In this document: piece after piece, positions 36,243-43,931 of the stretch
Layout of the letters: each line of letters begins with the position of its first letter
Position numbering within the stretch: the stretch's first letter is position 1
Assembly: GCA_016716885.1 (NCBI GenBank)
Contig: JADJUV010000165.1
Location: forward strand, 1-44,141
Length of the DNA: 44,141 nucleotides
Reading direction: 5' to 3'
From: Candidatus Trichofilum aggregatum
GTDB lineage: Bacteria; Chloroflexota; Anaerolineae; Promineifilales; Promineifilaceae
The notes under the pieces: generated by a model
Told to the model about the DNA's origin: nothing
The model's input: the letters and a program-made list of their open reading frames with translations, nothing else
Database searches by the model: none
Made by a program: the position numbers and the translations under genes

Positions 36243-36644
36243 TCAGGTCAAGGCAAGCCGATTTTGCCATCCCTGGCGTCGCTCGGCCCATAAGAGCAGG
36301 CCATGAATCGCGACCAGAAGTAAGTTGGGGCTGTTAAAGGGAACCCACCAGAATGGCACCAGAAACAGGTTAAACATTAGGCCCAAAAATTGCCCCCACG
36401 ACGCCATTTTGGGATAACGGCTTAACATGAGTAATCCGGCCACAACTTCAAACAGGATCAGTAACGTGACCCAGGGGGTCAGGAATGGCAAAATCACTCC
36501 TGTCCAGGTCGTTCGATACAGCGGCCAGGCGGTATCGGCCATGCCAGCGTAAATCGAGTGGTTAAAGTTCAGGCAATAAAGATGGATTAGCGGTCCACCG
36601 ACCAGGTAAAACAGGCCCAGAGCGTATTGAACAAACTTTTTCAT
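36243..36644 (-). CDS. Small DoxX-like membrane protein
   Basis: 133 residues with four hydrophobic helices: L-G-L-F-Y-L-V-G-G-P-L-I-H, I-L-P-F-L-T-P-W-V-T-L-L-I-L-F-E-V-V-A-G-L-L-M-L-S, L-G-L-M-F-N-L-F-L-V-P-F-W and L-L-L-V-A-I-H-G-L-L-L. The architecture is that of the DoxX/MauE-like group, whose cellular role is mostly unknown. The ATG at 36644 is followed by a basic start (M-K-K-F), usual for such proteins. It is separated from the next minus-strand membrane protein by a modular repeat. Confidence 0.65.
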   Translation of the reverse strand: MKKFVQYALGLFYLVGGPLIHLYCLNFNHSIYAGMADTAWPLYRTTWTGVILPFLTPWVTLLILFEVVAGLLMLSRYPKMASWGQFLGLMFNLFLVPFWWVPFNSPNLLLVAIHGLLLWAERRQGWQNRLALT

Positions 36645-36698
36645 AGGTTACACCTGCAAAAGCGTTGACAAATAGTGTGTTAGTGAATTGGTTATGCT

Positions 36699-36842
36699 CT
36701 AACCTGGACGAGCCAGAACCAAAGAGGTTTTTTGCCACGAATTAAACGAATTAACACGAATGGGAAAATTAAAATTCGGGTCAATTCGTGAAATTCGTGG
36801 CTGAACTTCTTGCTCAATGGTCAAGAAATTGACTCGTTAGGC
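36699..36842. repeat. Modular intergenic repeat, copy 4 (CCACGAATT core)
   Basis: Starts CTAACCTGGACGAGCCAGAA, has a palindromic core from GCCACGAATT (36734) to AATTCGTGGC (36792-36801), and ends CTTCTTGCTCAATGGTCAAG then TTGACTCGTTAGG. Both ends match copy 2 at 13577, whose core is CACAGAG-type. Truncated pieces of the CCACGAATT core also occur at 5443 and 43639. Confidence 0.7.
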
Positions 36843-36860
36843 ACTAATCGTCTTTTTCGG

Positions 36861-37256
36861 TCACGCGCCGTGTAGGCTGGCGACAGACCAATGCGGAACG
36901 AGGATGCCCCAGAGCAGAAAGGCATCAATCAGGATGGGCAATATGGCCCGAGGGCTGAGGTAGAGGCTGTAGAGAATAAGGGATGCTGCGGCCGCGATCC
37001 CTACCAACACTCCCCACCACTCCGCCGGTACAACCAGGCCAAACATCGCCAACAACGCCAACAAAAAACAAACCCCGGCTATCACGGACAGGAGTCTGGT
37101 GGCCTGGCTTACCCCCACCCCTGTCAAACCCAAGACAGCTTGAGAATCAGTGGCAAAAGGCCAGAAAACCCACCCTCGCCCCGCTGGAGCAGGCACGTTA
37201 GCAGTTAAGGCAAAATGTGCGCCGAAGAGCAATAAAAGGGCTATCAAGATACGCAC
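36861..37256 (-). CDS. Hypothetical membrane protein
   Basis: 131 residues with four predicted membrane helices (L-I-A-L-L-L-L-F-G-A-H-F-A-L, L-L-S-V-I-A-G-V-C-F-L-L-A-L-L-A-M-F, W-W-G-V-L-V-G-I-A-A-A-A-S-L-I-L-Y, and I-L-I-D-A-F-L-L-W-G-I-L). I do not recognise the family. AGGAG lies ahead of the ATG at 37256 on the minus strand. An Ala-rich stretch in helix 3 is written by a GCGGCCGC octamer. Confidence 0.6.
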   Translation of the reverse strand: MRILIALLLLFGAHFALTANVPAPAGRGWVFWPFATDSQAVLGLTGVGVSQATRLLSVIAGVCFLLALLAMFGLVVPAEWWGVLVGIAAAASLILYSLYLSPRAILPILIDAFLLWGILVPHWSVASLHGA

Positions 37257-37379
37257 GATGGTCTCCTTTTGGCTATGATCATGAAATGCCCGGTTGCGGC
37301 CGCGTCCCTTGCGGCATTCGTCGCTGACTAAAGACCAAAACCGCCATCCCTAACCACAGCAAGCTAGTCAATAACCTCC

Positions 37380-37396
37380 CAGCAATTCTCAATTTG
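37380..37396. mobile_element. Isolated IS terminal repeat
   Basis: CAGCAATTCTCAATTTG is identical to the terminal inverted repeat of the IS at 19557-20959. The sequence diverges after one further base and runs into a G-tract at 37406. No second end is found nearby, so this is a remnant or the edge of an unassembled copy. Confidence 0.6.
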
Positions 37397-37405
37397 ACAT
37401 CCAAC

Positions 37406-37560
37406 GGGGGGGGGGGGGGGGCGGGGGGGGTGCGGTTTGATAGAACCGCGACGTTTCTTTTTGCCTCGCCCCTCCCTCTTTGGCCGGCTCGGGGGGGGGG
37501 GAGGGGGGGGGGGGGTTTTGTTTTGTGTTTTTTGCGGCCCCGGCCCCGCCCCCCCGCGCG
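37406..37560. other. Poly-G low-complexity tract, probable assembly artefact
   Basis: Runs of 16 and 8 G (37406-37430) and two further runs of 11 to 14 G (37490-37515) are followed by C-rich sequence. Nothing else in the window has such homopolymers. Open frames across it are meaningless poly-Gly/Pro. It directly follows an IS end. Confidence 0.7.
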
Positions 37561-37634
37561 GTCCCTTAAGCTGTACTCCTGGTGGGTCAGGCAGCTTGCC
37601 TGGCAATCTCGCTAGCCCAGCCTGAAAGAAAGGC

Positions 37635-38465
37635 TTAGCTTGCAGTAGGTTTCAGCGGCCGCAATTCAACCGGCAAGGCCTGCTCAGCAAGCCAGGCACG
37701 CACCATTTGTGTGAACAGTTCTGGAGCGTTCATGTTCCAGTTATGTTCCTCGGCCAGCGACATTTTTCCCATGTGAACGACTTCGTAGGCTTTCCCGGCC
37801 GGAAGCGCGGCCGCCAGGTCACGTGCCGATAGGCGCATGGCGGCATATTCTCTCTTTCCGACTACGATCAGCGACGGCACCTGTACCTGCTTCAGCCCCT
37901 GCGGCAGACGGAAACGTTGGTTTTCCATCATAACGTGTGTAAAGCCGGCCTCAGTCAGGCTCCGGAAGGATTGACGGAACTGCGGATAATACCTTTCAGG
38001 TACTCCCGCCGAGTATTTCATATTGAGCCGAATCCACCAGTCGCTATTTTTGAACGGGGTTACAAACCAGCGATAGGACAGCCTGATCAGCCCTGAGGAA
38101 AGCAAACTTGCACCCGGTAAGGGACGCACCAGCGCACTGCTGATGATCGCACGATCAATCAGTTCAGGAGCTAACGCCAGCAAAGCGACTGTAATTTGCG
38201 CCCCTTCCGAAAGGCCTACAACATGAGCTTTACTACCGTGGGCACAGGTTCGGATCAACTCAGCAATTTGCTCGGCACTGCCTTGAATAGTAAATGGCTT
38301 TTCGTTATCACTTTGACCCTGTTCAGGCAAATCAGGCACGAGACAGTGGAAATCGTGCAGTTGTTCCACCTGTGTCTGCCACATCCACCCTGCGCCGCCG
38401 CCGCCATGCAAAAAAACGATGGTTGGCGCAGCACTTGGGCCAGATTCTTGAAAGTAAAGTCTCAT
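37635..38465 (-). CDS. Alpha/beta hydrolase
   Basis: Intact 276-residue hydrolase. H-G-G-G-G (oxyanion region) is near residue 18. The nucleophile elbow is G-L-S-E-G, the acid is likely in the S-L-I-V-V-G-K-R-E strand region, and the histidine is in E-E-H-N-W-N. The start at 38465 (M-R-L-Y-F-Q-E-S-G-P) has AGGAGAAT upstream and is preferred over the longer frame from 38516. Substrate is unknown. It encodes an A-A-A-L-P and an L-R-P-L word through GCGGCCGC octamers, so it appears native despite lying next to the poly-G artefact. Confidence 0.85.
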   Translation of the reverse strand: MRLYFQESGPSAAPTIVFLHGGGGAGWMWQTQVEQLHDFHCLVPDLPEQGQSDNEKPFTIQGSAEQIAELIRTCAHGSKAHVVGLSEGAQITVALLALAPELIDRAIISSALVRPLPGASLLSSGLIRLSYRWFVTPFKNSDWWIRLNMKYSAGVPERYYPQFRQSFRSLTEAGFTHVMMENQRFRLPQGLKQVQVPSLIVVGKREYAAMRLSARDLAAALPAGKAYEVVHMGKMSLAEEHNWNMNAPELFTQMVRAWLAEQALPVELRPLKPTAS

Positions 38466-39006
38466 GGTTAGTATTCTCCTTACACCAGTGATAACCCGTT
38501 GATACAGACCAAGCATTCATCTAAGCCGGAAACAGGACAACTTGCCGGGTTTCGACATTTTCAGCAACAAGACAGCATAAATGTTAACGGGTGGAGTCCC
38601 CCTGATGTACTTTCTGGAACGCTTTTCAGAACAATATTTCCCATGATGATATTTCTTGCCTTTCCTCTGGACCGTCAGTTTCGCCACGCTGAAAACACGT
38701 CTCTAGCCTCTGCCATCAATACCTCTCTTACCCCCCTTTAAGGGTCAGGAAAGGAGCTAATGTTTTTGTTGTGATACCCGATGAGGTTTTTGAGATGACC
38801 GCTATGCTCATTCCTCTTGTATGGGTGATATTTCGTCCGGGGGCAGTTTCAGGATTTGGGGCATGGCTTTACAGCACATGCCCCGTTTATGTTTTGAGGA
38901 TAGGGAAGAAGGGGTTGGGGCGTCGTCTAACCAAAGTTATAGCAGGGGTTATATTTTTTATTGGTATGCGGCCGCATGGTTAAATCTTCCGGTGGTGCTG
39001 GGCGAG
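38466..39006. other. 540-base stretch without a supportable gene
   Basis: Several open frames cross it but none has a ribosome site or family resemblance. One octamer is at 38968. CCAAAGTTATAGCAGGGGTT (38930-38949) closely resembles CCAAAGTTATGACCGTGGTT at 36197-36216, suggesting a diverged repeat. Confidence 0.4.
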
Positions 39007-39250
39007 TTATAACGCGATAAGTCCATGTATACCATCCTTCATGTTCCGGAGTCGAGGCTTCAGCCGGTCAAGACGAACCGCCAAAGCGTCCCCTCTGGAG
39101 CGGGCCTTCCCTGCCAACGAATCAGTTTCTTGATCCGGAAAAGCCAAAATGAGCTTGTTGACCATTTCCGGTTGATCAACGTTCATGGCTTGGCCGGCGC
39201 TGGGAATCACGGTGGTTTCTGGGAAAATATTCGGGAAAGCGTAAGGGGAA
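39007..39250 (-). pseudogene. C-terminal remnant of an alpha/beta hydrolase
   Basis: T-T-V-I-P-S-A-G-Q-A-M-N-V-D-Q-P-E-M-V-N-K-L-I-L-A-F resembles the C-terminal end of alpha/beta hydrolases, with the usual G-H-A (catalytic histidine) changed to G-Q-A. An unrelated extension follows to the stop at 39007. The rest of the gene is absent, as the GCGGCCGC terminator lies upstream at 39251. Confidence 0.5.
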
Positions 39251-39290
39251 ACAAAAAACGCGGCCGCAAACGATTGTTTGCGGCCGCGTC
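39251..39290 (-). terminator. Rho-independent terminator built from two GCGGCCGC octamers
   Basis: ACGCGGCCGCAAA (39258-39270) and TTTGCGGCCGCGT (39277-39289) form a perfect 13-bp stem with a six-base loop. On the minus strand TTTTTT follows. It lies 54 bases past the stop of the DUF411 gene and has the same design as the terminator at 35761. Confidence 0.88.
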
Positions 39291-39343
39291 ATCCTTGCGT
39301 TGTTGGAGCCTTCGTTTTTAACGAAGCGATTGGCTGTGGACTG

Positions 39344-39823
39344 CTATTCACCAGGGTAACTGGCATAAACCTCACTGTTACCGGCTTCATCAAACGTCAA
39401 AACATCATAGGCCTGGGCGGCGACGCCAGCGGTTTCCATACCAGGCGAACCGATGGGCATACCAGGTACAGCAATGCCAACGACAGCGGGACGCTCAGTG
39501 AGAAGCCGCTCAATTTCAGCCACCGGCACATGGCCTTCAATCACATATCCATCCACAACAGCAGTGTGGCAAGATTGCATTGCCTGGGGAACCTGAGGTT
39601 GTGTTTTGATGGGGGTCATGTCGTCCACGTATTCGGTCATAACTGAATATCCGTTGTCGGCCAGGTAGGCCACCCAATCCGTGCAACAGCCACAAGTGGG
39701 AGATTTATAAATCGTCACCACCGGTTTATCAGAGTTAGAAGCGACTGGCTCGTTAGGCTTCGCGGTCGCGCACGCGGTCAACCACACAAGCAGTACCATA
39801 CCTATCAGCGTTAAGCGTTTCAT
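39344..39823 (-). CDS. DUF411 metal-binding lipoprotein
   Basis: 159-residue lipoprotein (lipobox L-T-A-C). The DUF411 core has T-I-Y-K-S-P-T-C-G-C-C-T-D-W-V, D-D-M-T-P-I-K, Q-S-C-H-T-A-V-V-D-G-Y-V-I-E-G-H-V-P and G-I-A-V-P-G-M-P-I-G-S-P-G-M-E. The cysteines, histidines and methionines are a copper-binding set, and the family is associated with copper handling. AGGAG precedes the ATG. The next gene upstream is a cupredoxin lipoprotein, so the pair may serve copper delivery, for instance to a respiratory oxidase. A GCGGCCGC-stem terminator follows. Confidence 0.88.
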   Translation of the reverse strand: MKRLTLIGMVLLVWLTACATAKPNEPVASNSDKPVVTIYKSPTCGCCTDWVAYLADNGYSVMTEYVDDMTPIKTQPQVPQAMQSCHTAVVDGYVIEGHVPVAEIERLLTERPAVVGIAVPGMPIGSPGMETAGVAAQAYDVLTFDEAGNSEVYASYPGE

Positions 39824-39845
39824 CGTTATATCTCCTGTGAAGAAG

Positions 39846-39904
39846 CATTTCAGCTGGTCAGCTTGTCAGCTAGAAAGCTGAAGTGCTGACCGGCTGATTA
39901 GCTA
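39846..39904. repeat. CAGC/GCTGA simple repeat
   Basis: CAGCTGGTCAGCTTGTCAGC and GCTGAAGTGCTGACCGGCTG are built of the same short words seen more fully at 40545-40750. It lies between the cupredoxin and DUF411 genes. Confidence 0.5.
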
Positions 39905-39905
39905 C

Positions 39906-40364
39906 CTAAGGGGCCGTCACCACAAGTTTGCCGACCATACCGGCTTCCTTGTGCCCTTCGACCGTACAATAATATTCATACGTGCCTGGTTCAGCGGGCG
40001 TAAACTGTAACACGTTGCTACCACCATTGATCGCGGCCGCGACATGCACATCCAACTCGCCACCCATCTCATCATGACCATGACCATCTTGCTCCCCACC
40101 TGATTCCGTGCTGAAGACTTCCCCATCCAGCGGTAGAGTGGCAATTGTCAAATCATGCACCAGGCTCCCTTCATTGCGAAAGGTAATATGAATGGATTGC
40201 CCGGCCTTCACTTCCAACTGTGGGGTGTCATAAACAATATCCGTTGCGACAACGGTGAATTCGGCCGTGGACGAGATCCCTCTTTCATCCGTTTGACCCG
40301 ATTGACCACAAGCAGTTATGACCACCGCCATCACCATCAGCAACACAACTATTCTCTTCTTCAT
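39906..40364 (-). CDS. Cupredoxin-domain lipoprotein
   Basis: 152-residue lipoprotein (lipobox I-T-A-C) with one plastocyanin-like domain. Type I copper ligands are the histidine of V-H-D-L-T-I and the C, H and M of Y-Y-C-T-V-E-G-H-K-E-A-G-M-V-G. A His/Asp/Glu-rich insert (G-H-G-H-D-E-M-G-G-E) sits between them. Such proteins carry electrons or copper on the cell surface. The start at 40364 (M-K-K-R-I-V-V) is preferred over 40382 because the preceding six codons include the GAGGAG ribosome site. It is cotranscribed with the DUF411 gene 80 bases downstream. Confidence 0.88.
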   Translation of the reverse strand: MKKRIVVLLMVMAVVITACGQSGQTDERGISSTAEFTVVATDIVYDTPQLEVKAGQSIHITFRNEGSLVHDLTIATLPLDGEVFSTESGGEQDGHGHDEMGGELDVHVAAAINGGSNVLQFTPAEPGTYEYYCTVEGHKEAGMVGKLVVTAP

Positions 40365-40382
40365 TAGGTTTTTACTCCTCAT

Positions 40383-40778
40383 TCTGTTTCGTTATGGCTC
40401 GGAATTGACCTGACAAAGAGTGAAGCAATCTACCTAACCCCAGTTATCAATTCGTCGCTACCAACTTTATTCTATAGAACTGTCCACACGGCTGATACCG
40501 CTCTTTAGCGCATCCCGACCCCGCCAAATGGCCTGTTTGATAGCACTTCAGCACGTCAGCATTTCAGCATTTCAGCACGTCAGCATTTCCAGCATCTCAG
40601 CACTTCGGCGGATTTCGCCGCGTTGTCCGAGCCCGCCGCTGGGCTGACAAGCTGACCGGCTGCGGCGGGGCGCCGGGCTGACTGGCTGCCCGGCTGACAA
40701 GCTACTGTCTGAAAGCTGACTGGCTGACAAGCTGACTGGCTCACTTGCTTTCTAACAACCTTCGTCAATAATGGAGAC
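40383..40778. repeat. Intergenic region with CAGCA and GCTGAC simple repeats
   Basis: From 40545 to 40615 the words CAGCACGTCAGCATTTCAGC recur. From 40630 to 40745 GCTGACAAGCTGACTGGCTG-type words recur. The region separates two divergent genes. The response-regulator promoter should lie here, but the repeats mask it. Confidence 0.6.
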
Positions 40779-41435
40779 ATGACACAAACAATTCGTGTTC
40801 TCCTGGCCGATGACCATGCCGTGGTACGCGCAGGCATTCGCCAATTCCTGGAACATGCCCCCGATATTCAGGTAGTAGCCGAAGCTGATGATGGGGCGAT
40901 GGCTCGTACCCTTATTCAACACCACCTGCCCGATGTGGCGGTTCTGGATATTCAGATGCCTCAGGCCAGTGGTATCGAAGTCGCCCGGTGGGTCAAAGCG
41001 AATCACCCCAACGTCGGTGTTGTGGTGCTGACAGCTTATGATGATGATCCTTATGTGGTCGCGGTGCTTCAGGCGGGAGCCAATGGGTATGTCCTGAAAA
41101 CCGCTGCACCAGCAGAGATCGTGCAGGCGGTGCGAGATGTGTATGAGGGTAAAACGGCATTTAATTCAGCCATTACCCAGAAGCTGGTAGCCCACCTTCT
41201 CACGCAACAACACCCCTCTCTGGCTTATGAACCCTTGACCGAACGTGAGCTAGAGGTGCTGGCCTTAGCGGGAAAAGGGTTCACCAATAAAGCGATTGGG
41301 GTGCAGTTGGGTATCAGTGATCGCACGGTGCAGGGGCATCTGGCCAACATTTACAGCAAGTTGGCCGCCAATAGCCGCACCGAGGCGGTGATGAAGGCGG
41401 TCTCTTTGGGGCTGATTGCTACCTCAGCCCCATAA
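40779..41435 (+). CDS. NarL/LuxR-type response regulator
   Basis: Intact 218-residue two-component regulator. The receiver domain has the acidic pair L-A-D-D-H, the phosphorylation site V-A-V-L-D-I-Q-M-P, the conserved V-L-T-A-Y and the lysine of Y-V-L-K-T. The C-terminal LuxR helix-turn-helix reads L-T-E-R-E-L-E-V-L-A-L-A-G-K-G-F-T-N-K-A-I-G-V-Q-L-G-I-S-D-R-T-V-Q-G-H. TGGAGA precedes the ATG. The sensor kinase gene follows on the same strand, and a modular repeat lies between. Confidence 0.93.
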   Translation: MTQTIRVLLADDHAVVRAGIRQFLEHAPDIQVVAEADDGAMARTLIQHHLPDVAVLDIQMPQASGIEVARWVKANHPNVGVVVLTAYDDDPYVVAVLQAGANGYVLKTAAPAEIVQAVRDVYEGKTAFNSAITQKLVAHLLTQQHPSLAYEPLTERELEVLALAGKGFTNKAIGVQLGISDRTVQGHLANIYSKLAANSRTEAVMKAVSLGLIATSAP

Positions 41436-41443
41436 GTGCCCAA

Positions 41444-41609
41444 AAGTTTCTTGTTCAGTCGGCAAGAAAGAGGTTACACAGAGAGCACAGAGATGAAGAC
41501 ACAGAGATTCACAGAGAAAAGACAGGTTGTTTTTGAAACTCCGTGATTCTCTGTGCCTCCTCTGCGCCCTCTGTGTTCCTTGTTTTGGTTCTGTTTATCC
41601 AGACCAGGA
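41444..41609. repeat. Modular intergenic repeat, copy 5 (CACAGAG core, inverted)
   Basis: AAGTTTCTTGTTCAGTCGGC at the left is the reverse of the right module elsewhere. The core is repeated ACACAGAG and CTCTGTG words (41474-41577), and the right end TTTTGGTTCTGTTTATCCAG is the reverse of the CTGGACAAGCCAGAACC-type module. It reaches to eight bases before the sensor kinase ATG, so it supplies that gene's leader. Confidence 0.62.
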
Positions 41610-41616
41610 TGGTCAG

Positions 41617-43115
41617 ATGCGACGTTGGCGGAGTTTTCCGGTTCAGTTATTTGTCCTCATTGTTTTACCCCTTATGGCCCTGTTGCTTTTCATCGCCTTG
41701 GGCAGTTTATCTCTGCATCAGCGAGCGATGCGGGAGATGGTAGGGGAGCGGGATGAACGGGCGATACGGGCCGCGGCCGCGGCCATCGACGAACAACTCC
41801 ATCATCGGCGCATGGCAGTCCGTAGCCTTGTGCTCCAGGTCGCGGCCACCCAAGACCCGGCCCACGCCCTCACCGATGCCACCTTTCTCCTGCCCGATTT
41901 TAGCGGGGGGCTGGCTATTTATGACGCCCAGGGGGCACCCTTAACCAGCACCCCGGAAGCGGAACGGTGGACAGGTTGGGTAGACAGCAATCAATGGCTC
42001 CTATCAGCCGGGCAGGCTTCTGGGGGCACACTCTTTGCCTCACCACAAACCGACCCCATCAGTGGTGAAAGCTGGCTTTTTGCGGTAGCGCAAGAGGGAA
42101 CGTATTTGGCTGTCGGGGCTTTTTCACCCGCTAACCTGGCTCGTGATGCGCTGACCAATCTCTTTGGTGACCATCACTGGGCTACCGCTTTTATCCTCAG
42201 CGCTGGAGGGTCGGTATTGTACCAGACTGGCTCTCACGTCCTTTCCACCGCGGAAATCCAGCAACACCCGGGCGTCGCGCCGTAGCCGGGGCAACAGTGG
42301 CACAACCTACCGCCTGATAGCCGGAGAGGAGCACGTCATTGCGTTCAGCGCGATTGAGCCGGTGATGGATTTTAGTGGAAGAACCGTGGCATCTGGTGGC
42401 AGACCCATTGTTGCGGGCCACCGAACAGGCCCCGCTGTTGGTGGTGCCCGTTCTTTTGCTGACCGTTCTGGTGGTATGGTGGGGCATCCGCCAGATTGTG
42501 CAACCGTTACAGAGGCTGGAAAGCCAGGCAACCCGGTTGGGGCAAGGAGATTTTGCCGCGATTGAAACGCCGGTAGGGGGTATTCCTGAAATCCAACATC
42601 TGCAAACGCAACTGGTGCAGATGGCCCACAAGGTGAAGGCGGCCCAACAAAATCTGCGCGGTTATCTGGGAGCCGTGACCACCGGGCAAGAGGAAGAGCG
42701 GCGACGGCTGGCCCGCGACCTGCATGATGAGACGATGCAAGCCCTTATCGCCTTGAACCAGCAGATACAGCTGGCCCAGCTGCGGCCGCGGACGGATCCA
42801 CATCCCCCTCTCGACAAATGCAGCAGATGGTCGCCCAAATTGGTGCCGACTTGCGCCGCCTCACCCACGATTTGCGGCCCAGTTACCTCGATGAGCTAGG
42901 GCTGGTTCCCGCCCTGAACATGCTGGTCGCGACACGAGCAAAACCCTGCTTTACCGAAGGGATGGTGCAATTAACCGTACAAGACAATGGGCAGGGGTTT
43001 GTGGTGCCAGAAAACCCCACGACAAGGGCGGCCAATGGTCATTTTGGCTTATTGGGCATTCAAGAGCGAGCCGAATTAATTGGGGCACAGATGCAATTGC
43101 ACTCCACACCAGGCA
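41617..43115 (+). pseudogene. Sensor histidine kinase (NarX/LiaS type), frameshifted and internally deleted
   Basis: N-terminal membrane helix (V-Q-L-F-V-L-I-V-L-P-L-M-A-L-L-L-F-I-A-L), an extracellular sensing region, a second helix (L-L-V-V-P-V-L-L-L-T-V-L-V-V-W-W-G-I), a HAMP-like segment and the HisKA_3 box R-R-R-L-A-R-D-L-H-D-E-T-M-Q-A-L. The last part has V-Q-L-T-V-Q-D-N-G-Q-G-F and G-H-F-G-L-L-G-I-Q-E-R-A from the ATPase domain. The N-box segment that should lie between L-G-L-V-P-A-L-N-M-L and V-Q-L-T-V is missing (near 42935), and the C-terminus runs into a GCGGCCGC repeat. Frame changes lie near 42275, 42375 and 42815. It is the probable partner of the response regulator upstream; the start at 41617 avoids reading the repeat. 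Confidence 0.72.
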
Positions 43116-43119
43116 ACAA

Positions 43120-43232
43120 GGGCAACATTGGTTATAACGTTAGCGATGACGCCCGCGGCCGCGACTGACCCCCACCCTACCATCACAACGACAATATAGA
43201 CCCGGTAACAGCGTCGCGGCCGCTGCAACTCC
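43120..43232. repeat. GCGGCCGC-bearing dispersed repeat, copy E
   Basis: GCCCGCGGCCGCGACTGACC and CTACCATCACAACGACAAT match the inner part of copy A (21073-21113). The later CGGTAACAGCGTCGCGGCCGC resembles copy D. It begins where the sensor kinase sequence breaks off, which suggests insertion or recombination at this repeat. Confidence 0.5.
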
Positions 43233-43357
43233 GGCAAGAAACCGTCTATCGCCTCTAAAAACAAAAACCCCCTCGATGGTTGGGAACCAAGGTGATGTTA
43301 TTGTTGAACCGTCTGGCCGTGTAAATTGCCTAAGTAATCGTTCGTGAACTGTTCAGT

Positions 43358-43388
43358 GATTGCGGCAGTCTTGAAGACTGCCGCAATC
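43358..43388. terminator. Perfect hairpin
   Basis: GATTGCGGCAGTC and GACTGCCGCAATC (15-bp pairing if the loop is counted from TT and AA) form a perfect stem, followed only by TAAAA. It may be a terminator for the kinase operon or another intergenic repeat. Confidence 0.5.
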
Positions 43389-43931
43389 TAAAACCGCTAA
43401 GTTAATTCCGAACGAGCACCAACCAACCCAACGAAGGGGCCTATGAACCCCGTAAAGCCCGTGGTAAACCGCATGTGTATCCGGCATTGAAAGGAGACCG
43501 GGCTTCTGCTCGTCAAATTTATCCATCGGAAATAGCCGATGCTGCCGAATCTTAGTGGCATTAGGCTTTAGCCGGTCAAGACATGCTGACTAAAGTCTCC
43601 ACTCCCCCCGACAAACCCGGTAGCGTCTGAAGTTCTTGCCACGAATTTCACGAATTAGTACGAATTTTTAATACCAAATTATCATTATTGGTGACAGAAT
43701 TCTTGTTGACTATAGAAAAACCTGACGAATGCAAGACACCAGAAATTGAACTTATATGAGGTTGGTTGTAAAATAGCCATGTTGATTTTCAAAGGACTTA
43801 ACGCCCCGCTCTTATTTTCCGTGCCAGTGAAGACTAACACTTACTGGCTCTGGCAACGCCCCTTGTACGTCCTCTCTCGCTAAACACCCACACACACAGC
43901 ACCTTCATGAAAAAGGTTGACGCTTAGTTTG
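43389..43931. other. Intergenic region with repeat fragments
   Basis: A 45-codon open stretch (43428-43559, N-Q-P-N-E-G-A-Y-E-P-R-K-A-R-G-K) has no start and no recognised family. CCACGAATTTCACGAATT (43639-43656) is a piece of the modular repeat core of copy 4. No promoter that I can defend is seen. Confidence 0.4.

Noticed and set aside
36835..36841. GTTAGGC as an attC core site
   Set aside because: It belongs to the end module of the modular repeat and has no partner core or palindromic arms at attC distance.
37364..37625. Open frames across the poly-G tract
   Set aside because: They encode only Gly, Pro and Arg runs from homopolymers and have no ribosome site.
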